DNA from: Rhynchonema sp. JSB1_4
Lineage: Eukaryota > Nematoda > Chromadorea > Monhysterida > Xyalidae
NCBI GenBank assembly: GCA_030248065.1
Contig: JASAMV010002877.1
Span: 1-64,000 of the forward strand
Direction: 5' to 3'
DNA length: 64,000 nt
Positions 58,201-64,000 of this stretch are shown one piece after another. A model generated the notes under the pieces. The model was not told the DNA's origin and ran no database searches. It was given only the letters and a program-made list of their open reading frames with translations. The first letter of the stretch is position 1; each line of letters starts with the position of its first letter. Position numbers and translations under genes: made by a program.

Positions 58201-59915
58201 GTCATGTACAGTCATATAATACATACAGTATATTGATTTGTGCATCAGATGCACACTGACGGTGACGTTTTGCACGCAGACGCGCCATGTTCATTGAATT
58301 GTGGTTTGATGGTCGAGTTTGACCAGCGTAAAAGCTGTTTGCAGACGAGAGAAGCATATTTACACTGATCAAATTTGGAGCTACTCCAACTGAATCACAA
58401 AGTTCGGTCGACACAAAACTGTAACGTCTGGCGTTCGCGTGAAATTGACTCGACCCTTTTTTTACCTAACATTTTGACCACCATCGTTGCAAACGTACGA
58501 ATTCGAGCACGGTGTAGAGCAGTGGCAGAATGGTGACCTCGGTCGGCTGCGACCCATTGACGATCGGTCCGGATCTGATTGCATTCAACTCTTCTGCGAA
58601 CAACGTGTTGTACAACGCCCGTCTGTGCGTTTGCTGGCCGAATGTCAGCGAACTTATGCAAATCAATAGGATCAGAGAGACTAAATGTGTCATTATGTGT
58701 GTAAAACAGACGCTTTTCCAGCTGCAAGTTTGAATTTTGTATTTGGATAATGGCTATGAAGCCACGTGAACGGCTCGTTAGCGTCGCCGCACCTGATGCC
58801 AGGCGCAGCATCATGCCACTAATTTTATGTAAATACGATTGAAAATGGCACATACTAAATCTTTAAAAAAACGATACAGTAATCCATCCAGCTCTGTTTT
58901 CAGAATCTGCATCGAAGCGATAACCAAAACGCCGCACAACGAGAGCGCATGGAATTATCTGTCGGGGTGTGTTTGTTTTTCATTTGTTTTGGTTTGGTTT
59001 TTGGCATCAGTTTTCAACGTCGCGAACGAAGGTTAGGCTTCGACAGCAACAAATATGCGATTGGTGAAACATTTTCTGTTGCGTGATGCTGACTCAAAAC
59101 ATTGCGTACCGTATGATAATGTCAATAAATATCCTAGTCTTGTACTGTATATGCGCATAAAAATATAATCGCTAAAATATTCAGCGTGTAGATAAGGTCA
59201 CCATCAAGAGAGTACTACTGTAACTATTTAGCATACTGATGGATACAAACGAAGGTGGTCTAACCCCGACGGTGTGGTCGTTCTGCACGGATCTCTATCA
59301 AACATCAGCCAAACGTCGATCGCCGTATTTGGTGTCGTTTATGGTCGATGCGTTGATGGAGAACGCTGAGAAACGACACAACGCTCAAGAGCTGGAACAA
59401 GCTGAACAGGTGATGTTGCGATTTATTGGTTCTTTCTTCGAGTCACATTCGTGTGGCAATGTGCTGGCTGTTCGCACTGACTGATGATGTGCTGGCGCAC
59501 CACCATCCGCCTGAAAAATTTCAAAAAATTATTGCGGTTTCGTCCTAGTGACCGTCTATTGTGCCTGCCTGATTACACGAGATAGTGGTGGATGTTCTTC
59601 ATGGTGATAAAAAGGTCAGGTGTCAGCTCCCAGTTAGCCCCATGTTGGGCCGATTTCATGCCAGACATCAAAAACTTTGCTCGACAGCCTCCACCTTGTG
59701 TTTGGCCTCCCACACAAAAGAATTTTGCAAGTCAATTTCTAATTTAATGGATGCGTCAGATGTTTTTTGGTTATGGTGATTTTTCAAAATCGCGATCCCC
59801 AATGTTGCAGCTGCTGCAAGAGCTGATGAAAATCGATCCAATCCGTTCCAACTACTGGAAATATCGAATGCGCGCTCTGGATACGCTCAAGCCAACAATT
59901 GTGACAAATACATGA
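52274..59915 (+). CDS. FNTA: Protein farnesyltransferase/geranylgeranyltransferase type-1 subunit alpha
   Basis: Exons 52274-52442, 53337-53451, 53813-53917, 53983-54093, 54775-54951, 58904-58966, 59232-59409, 59811-59915. All phases close, giving 340 residues (yeast about 316, human 379). Five PFTA helical-repeat signatures are visible: [59 protein letters not shown], with a final [11 protein letters not shown]. Between them are the expected [17 protein letters not shown] and [10 protein letters not shown] helices. The product is the shared cytosolic alpha subunit of farnesyltransferase and GGTase-I; with a beta subunit it attaches isoprenoids to CaaX cysteines of Ras- and Rho-type proteins. 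The frame stays open above the chosen ATG, so an upstream exon is possible. Intron 5 (3.95 kb) contains a complete channel gene on the other strand. Confidence 0.93.
52528..52964. mobile_element. hAT MITE (CAGTAGCGGATGCAG/CTGGATCCGCC ends)
   Basis: Inverted ends resemble the widespread hAT terminus CA(G/A)NGGCGGATCCAG. Flanking octamers gcacccga and gtacccga match at 7 of 8. It is inserted in a GTACCCGACATCTGAG-type repeat, in FNTA intron 1. A truncated relative is at 41272. Confidence 0.85.
52965..53120. repeat. Partial CCCGACATCTGAG repeat interrupted by the hAT MITE
   Basis: Shares GACATCTGAGAAAAAAGCCG and AAATTTCGCTCATTTGCTCATT-type blocks with 45840-46000. Only one side is visible. Confidence 0.5.
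55315..58693 (-). CDS. Nicotinic-type Cys-loop ligand-gated ion channel subunit (non-alpha)
   Basis: Minus-strand exons: 58693-58499, 58181-58137, about 58086-57960, 57888-57814, 57754-57555, 57502-57347, 57284-57223, 57064-56968, 56898-56777, about 56730-56607, 55533-55315; about 470 residues. A signal peptide ([20 protein letters not shown]) leads a ligand-binding domain with VWIPDI and the diagnostic Cys-loop (C-x13-C with AENFPFD). Four membrane segments follow: TM1 ([21 protein letters not shown]), TM2 ([19 protein letters not shown]), TM3 ([19 protein letters not shown]), TM4 ([20 protein letters not shown]). Glu-Lys just before TM2 matches cation-selective nicotinic receptors. No adjacent Cys pair is seen in loop C, so it would be a non-alpha subunit. 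The protein would form a pentameric plasma-membrane channel. The exon 2/3 join and the borders of the TM3-TM4 loop exon are unresolved. The gene is nested antisense in FNTA intron 5. Confidence 0.85.
55925..56544. mobile_element. TIR element with TCGGGATTTTT arrays and a 5-bp target duplication
   Basis: The left arm has five AATCCCGAAAA units and the right arm seven to eight TTTTCGGGATTT units in inverse orientation. The outer ends CCGGTGG...GTCGAAAATCCCG and its complement pair, and both flanks are ATAAG (55920-55924, 56545-56549). GTAGTTGG/CCAACTAC pair further in. The centre holds a 90-bp tandem repeat. It lies in the TM3-loop/TM4 intron of the channel gene. Confidence 0.75.
56081..56325. 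repeat. Three 90-bp tandem units each with (TTAGGC)2-3
   Basis: Units start at 56081, 56171 and 56261, exactly 90 bp apart, with the shared order GCTCAGGCTT, TTAGGCTTAGGCTTAGGC, TGCCAGCC(A/G)GGAAGACCTG. TTAGGC is the nematode telomere hexamer, but only two or three units occur per repeat. Confidence 0.85.
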
Positions 59916-60328
59916 AAAGGGATGAAATAGTTGGTCGAATAGTTATTGTACGTCAATTACTGAACACTTATTATCGTTCAATGTTTGTTCATCCCTGGTC
60001 AAGCACGGTAACTATGATATATTTCCTGCTAAAAAATGTCCACGAAAATAGAAGTTGCCTCAGCTCGGAATATTGTGATTTCGTTTCCTTATTTCTCTTG
60101 GTTCGTCATCGCGTTTATGAACGCCGATACAAAGCATTTGTTGATTATGGTTACTTTTTGTTGAATCAATCAATAAAAACTTGCAATTCAAGCTTAACTT
60201 TTTTGCTTGATTTCTCCGGCAAGCTGTATTGCGGTGGCATATGTCTATTTATGCACTTATATCATGTATCATGAATTTCTAGTTTTTTTGGCTAAAAAAG
60301 AGTTCATTATTCTGGCAGTTTAGAAAGA
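59916..60328. other. Spacer between FNTA and Abitram genes
   Basis: AT-rich; no exon, element or canonical polyadenylation hexamer stands out. It should hold the FNTA 3' UTR and the Abitram promoter. Confidence 0.4.
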
Positions 60329-61517
60329 ATGGCGCACATAAATTTCGGTCGAAATGCACTCGAAGCCCGTGGCTACAAATTGGTCGAATTATCCAACAAT
60401 CTTTTATTGATGCAACATGTCAATGGCATTGGACTGGTAACACTTGGCGAACATCACGAGATTTTGACAAGCGATTGTGAAGTGACAAAGGTGGATTTTT
60501 CGGTTGGTCTGGTTTTCGTGAACTTGGGTGGAATTTTCGAAACGGTGTAAAGGTCAGTTGGGCGTAAAGGTCGGTGTAAAGTTCGGTCGAAAGCTCGGTC
60601 GGCGTAGCTCGGTGTAAACGTGAAACGTGTGTTGCGCTGTGAAGCATTGTGTCCCAAATGACTGTCGTTTTTGTGCAGGTTCGCGGTTGAGTCGTATTGG
60701 AGTTAGTTGATTTTACGTGGTTGGGTTTTTGGAAAACGACCCCATGAACAGGCCCCAGGCAAAAACGGAGGTTACTGTATGTGGAAAACTCCGGTACATT
60801 GCTTATATTACCAGGCCATGCAAACGGTTGTGCCACAAAGCCATGCTATTTGATATTTTTAATGCGGCATGCATGCACGTGCGATGCGGAACTGTGGTGA
60901 TCGATCACAACTTTTGCGTTTGACGTGCTGGATACTTCATCGACAAATGAACAGTCACTTGTGTACTTTTTGTTGTTGTTTTACTGGTTCATGCCAAATT
61001 CATGCATGTAATGTAATGACGGTAATGCATGACTATTATCAATAGAAAAGCTGTTATCAAAACATAGTATTCACACAGTGTGCTGGCACATCTCAAAATT
61101 TATAAAATGAAACAAAATTCAACTGGCCAATGAAACCTAACAGTGCCGCACCTTTTCTAATTTCAGTGCGCCGGCGCTCGCAAACGCAACTGGTCGCAAA
61201 TGACGGTGTCGGGCAAGCGCAAGCACGGCGCCGCAATCGTTCAGGCCGATACCAAGTTGTGCACGGTTACCGTAACCCGGAATGAAACATCACAGTCGGA
61301 ATCGAACCCGGATTCAGACCAGGACCGAGAGAAACAGTATTTGCTGAGAGTCGGCGTGATGAAGGGGCAGATGTTGGAGATTAATGAGAATCTGGTTGAC
61401 CGGCCGAATTTGTTGCGCACGGAGCCCAGAAATAAGGGCTACTTGTGTGTGGTGAAGGTGAACAAAAGTAGTGTGGGTGGACCTGATAAGTTTGTGTCGA
61501 CACCAGATAGTAGTTGA
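60329..61517 (+). CDS. ABITRAM: Abitram (Simiate/FAM206A) homologue
   Basis: Two exons, 60329-60502 and 61167-61517, joined in phase 0, give 174 residues (human about 181). Exon 1 has ALEARGYKLVEL and MQHVNGIGLVTLGEHHEIL, matching the family's LQHSNRICVITLAESHP region. Exon 2 has VSGKRKHGA, LCTV, VGVMKGQMLEINENLVDRP and EPRNKGYLCVV, matching the family's VNEN and EGYIAVVLP blocks. The vertebrate protein is described as an actin-binding and transcription-associated regulator of filopodia and dendrites; that is family knowledge, not shown here. Exon 1 is best ended at the gttggt donor after DFS. Reading on would run into a transposable-element end and stop at 60550. The acidic SQSESNPDSDQDRE loop is longer than I expect. 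Confidence 0.82.
60526..60640. mobile_element. Half copy of the GGGTGGCATTTTCGAAACGG foldback MITE
   Basis: Starts GGGTGGAATTTTCGAAACGG and follows the left arm of 61564-61788 through CGGTGTAAA repeats; the mirrored arm is missing. It lies 23 bp after the exon 1 donor of Abitram. Confidence 0.65.
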
Positions 61518-61523
61518 TAATTG

Positions 61524-61529
61524 AATAAA
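61524..61529 (+). promoter_or_regulatory. AATAAA polyadenylation signal of the Abitram gene
   Basis: Canonical hexamer 7 bases after the stop codon. It is unusually close, so the 3' UTR is probably very short and ends near the foldback MITE. Confidence 0.55.
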
Positions 61530-61563
61530 TTGAGATTAAAATGAATTCATGGCAATTTACATA

Positions 61564-61788
61564 GGGTGGCATTTTCGAAACGGTGTAAAGCTCGGTTGGG
61601 TGTAAAGGTCGGTGTAAGCTCGATCGAAAGCTCGGTCGGTGTCAGCTCGGTGTAAACATGAAACATTCCACGTTAACAGCAGGCAATGTTTCATGTTTAC
61701 ACCGTGCTGACACCGACCGAGCTTTCGATTCAGCTTACACCGACCTTTACACCCAACTCACCTTTACACCGTTTCGAAAATACCACCC
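61564..61788. mobile_element. Complete 225-bp foldback MITE
   Basis: GGGTGG(C/T)ATTTTCGAAACGG at both ends in inverse orientation, flanked by ATA on each side (consistent with a TA or TTA-type target). Arms of about 105 bp repeat GGTGTAAA(G)CTCGGT and pair almost completely around AACAGCAGGC. Non-coding. Confidence 0.85.
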
Positions 61789-62215
61789 ATAGTGGTACAT
61801 AATACACACAGCAGTGGAAGACACTGGTAATTAACTTGACTCAATTAAAAATTGACAAAAAACAACAATCAATCAACAAAAGAAAGGCAAGCACACATGA
61901 ATCATCACCATTATACAAACATCGATCAATAATAAGAACTGATCTGCAGGAAAATAACAATAACAAAAAACATTTTATTGACAATTTTTTAGCGCAAAAC
62001 AGGTCACACTTAGCCAACACACACACACTAAGAACAAAACAAAGCTTGCAGCAAGTGAACACTGTCAGTCGCGCAGTTTACCGGGAAGCAACTAATGCAC
62101 AGAATGACACAGCAGAAATAACGCTTCCGGGTACATTACTTCTTAAAAACAGCACATGCAATTGCGAGATCCCAACTTCACAGCATACGGGTGGTTGCTG
62201 GCCAATTATATGGTC
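61789..62215. other. Spacer, convergent 3' ends
   Basis: A-rich; the Abitram gene (+) and the membrane-protein gene (-) end towards each other here. No exon is seen. Confidence 0.45.
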
Positions 62216-63894
62216 TCAGGCGTGAACCTGAAAGCTGTGCGAGGTGGGCATGTGATGTTTGCGCGCCGCCACAGTCACATGGTCCTGCAGGACGGTCGAG
62301 CGCGATCTGGGTCGTTCATGGTGTTTCTTGTGTCCGAGTGAGAAGGCATCCAGATTGATGTACCGATGGAACAACTCCAGCCAGCAGGTGCCCATCGTGA
62401 AGTAGTAGAGACTGACGCCAAAATACAGAGTCTCGGTCATGAGCACTGAGCTGAGCAACAAACTGGACAGTGGGCCTTGTGCATGCGCCAGAGTGAGCTT
62501 GCTGAACACGTGCTTCACGAACTCTTCGATGAACGAGAAGTAGCCCAGTGCTATGCCGGCTACAGTTAGGATCGGACCTGAAGTCGAGTGGGTATTTGCG
62601 GAAATGGACAGTGTGACACCCGTGCTGTGAGTAAGGGTGAATGCTCTTCATTGGCTTTCATCCATCCAAGTAAATGCATACCTCTGCGATGCACCTCATC
62701 AAGTAAAATGATCTAAGGAGCTTAGAAGTCTGACCCTGACCCACTACCGCCATTGCCTGCGTCCCTGTTCGGTGCTGATTATTTGCAGCGGGACCAGGCA
62801 AGCTTCGGAACGTTCACAGTTCAGTTGTTATCCGCAACAGAACTGGACATGCATCCAAAAACTAATTACATTGGACAAACGCGTTTATCTTGCCTATAGC
62901 TAGGTACACATGAATGTCCAACTTAAAAGAAGACAAACCGAGACTAATTGACGTGCGATTGTGCAGCGGCCACATTGACAGCTCACTGTTGTTCAAGACC
63001 AGCATGTTGCGCAGCACCATCCACTCGGTGATCATGGACAGCAACTGAGCCAATTCGGCCATGTCAAATAGACTACAAAACAAAATAGAGTTCAAAAGCA
63101 CCAAAAATAATAGGTATAACGTAATTTGCAAAGTGTCGTCACTGACGTGAACACTCCACGACTGCCCACAATGATCGTATCTCCGAGCACCATGACTACC
63201 TTGATCGTCATTGTGAACATGATGACAGCAGTGTCGAACTGAAGTGTTGCGAGAACTGGTTTTCAAAGTGCTCTCAATGGAGGCTTGTCGTCGAATGATA
63301 TATTTTGTAGTTCGTCTGATAGCAACTTACGGATGCATGTTCCACCAGTGCGGTTTTGTACGAATTACGCAGCTTCAGTTTGTAGAACGGCGCTGGTCGT
63401 ACATACCGACGAGGGTTCTTTCGAAACAGCGTGTACCAGATTGCTAAATTAACGGTCCGTCGCAGTCTGTTGAATCAGGATAAGGTCCTCCGAATGGCCA
63501 CCAACCCAAGAAAGTGACAAATCTCAGCAGATAGTACACATTGCGTGCCAGATCCAGATCCAGTTGAACTCTGACTGGCGGTTGATGAGCTGTTTCGCCG
63601 ACAATGTACATTCGATACATGAGGATTAGCAAGCCGAATGGAACCATCAACAGCGAAACATCTGCAGATTGCTGGTATAATTCTAGATAGGATGTCGACC
63701 TAAGTGAGTTTGCAAGGCAGGTACTCGGTAATCGTACATGTGTAGACGTAGTTGACCAGCCAAGATCGCATGCTCTCAAAATGAAACCGTGCCACTGGGC
63801 TTTCGGGTCGGACTTTCCAGTGCGCGGACGAGGTGCTGTTTGCATGCAAGCAGTAGATCAGCGGCAGGATTTCCGCCGTCACGACGTACCTGCA
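62216..63894 (-). CDS. Unrecognised multi-pass membrane protein, 3' part (5' end beyond window)
   Basis: Six minus-strand exons, all in phase: 63894-63738, 63661-63506, 63443-63331, 63238-63147, 63072-62945, 62577-62216 with TGA. The visible part is about 335 residues. Hydrophobic segments: VYTYVSLLMVPFGLLILMYR, NVYYLLRFVTFLAIWYTLF, AVIMFTMTIKVVMVLGDTII, a weaker AQLLSMITEWMVLRNMLVL, ILTVAGIALGYFSFI, and ETLYFGVSLYYFTMGTCWL. A basic, His-rich tail (LGHKKHHERPRSRS) follows, which would be cytosolic if the positive-inside rule holds. NST and NRTS are possible N-glycosylation sites. The first segment has a VPF-type helix reminiscent of TM5 in peptide-type GPCRs, but the rest does not fit class A, so I do not name a family. 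Clean splice phases make the gene real. Confidence 0.7.
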
Positions 63895-64000
63895 CTGTGG
63901 AAGAGTGAAAGTAATATGGTGGTCATCGAAGACATTCACACAACGAAGAAAGAAGGAATGGCAAGATAAAATGTATGACGTACAGAAAAGGTCGTATGAG

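Noticed and set aside
60329..60550. Abitram exon 1 read through to its in-frame stop
   Set aside because: The last residues come from a MITE end; splicing at 60502 restores the conserved family sequence in exon 2.

Overview
This is eukaryotic, animal-type DNA: split genes with GT–AG introns (about 45 bp to 13 kb), signal peptides, and metazoan families (transferrin, peritrophin-A/CBM14 protein, Cys-loop receptor, GT11 fucosyltransferase, farnesyltransferase alpha, Abitram). CBM14 plus this gene set suggests an invertebrate, possibly an ecdysozoan. I cannot name the species. No bacterial operon, phage or CRISPR signal is seen. Exons were assembled by eye from splice sites and reading phase; a few joins do not close and are flagged.

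Layout. 91-629 (+): last two exons of an unrecognised gene. 1005-2398: nested TIR elements. 3976-27914 (-): a Mind-bomb-like ankyrin/RING E3 ligase gene whose 13.4-kb intron is mostly an 11.6-kb, ~384-bp-period satellite (8441-20045) and whose first intron is a MITE graveyard. 29117-35691 (+): a ~900-residue transferrin-family gene that appears to have lost every iron and carbonate ligand. 37603-40690 (+): GT11 fucosyltransferase. 42792-51568 (+): secreted protein with nine CBM14 domains in 19 exons. 52274-59915 (+): farnesyltransferase/GGTase-I alpha (FNTA), with a nicotinic-type Cys-loop channel gene nested antisense in intron 5 (55315-58693). 60329-61517 (+): Abitram/Simiate. 62216-63894 (-): 3' part of a multi-pass membrane protein.

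The genes do not form one pathway; they are ordinary neighbours. The striking feature is the introns and spacers. They hold many non-autonomous DNA elements: hAT-type MITEs with 8-bp target duplications, TA-flanked elements, long foldback palindromes, and a class with conserved CAGTG...-type ends and a shared AT-rich core but different arrays of short GC-rich subterminal motifs in each copy. A LINE remnant with an internal inversion is embedded in a TIR element in the CBM14 gene.
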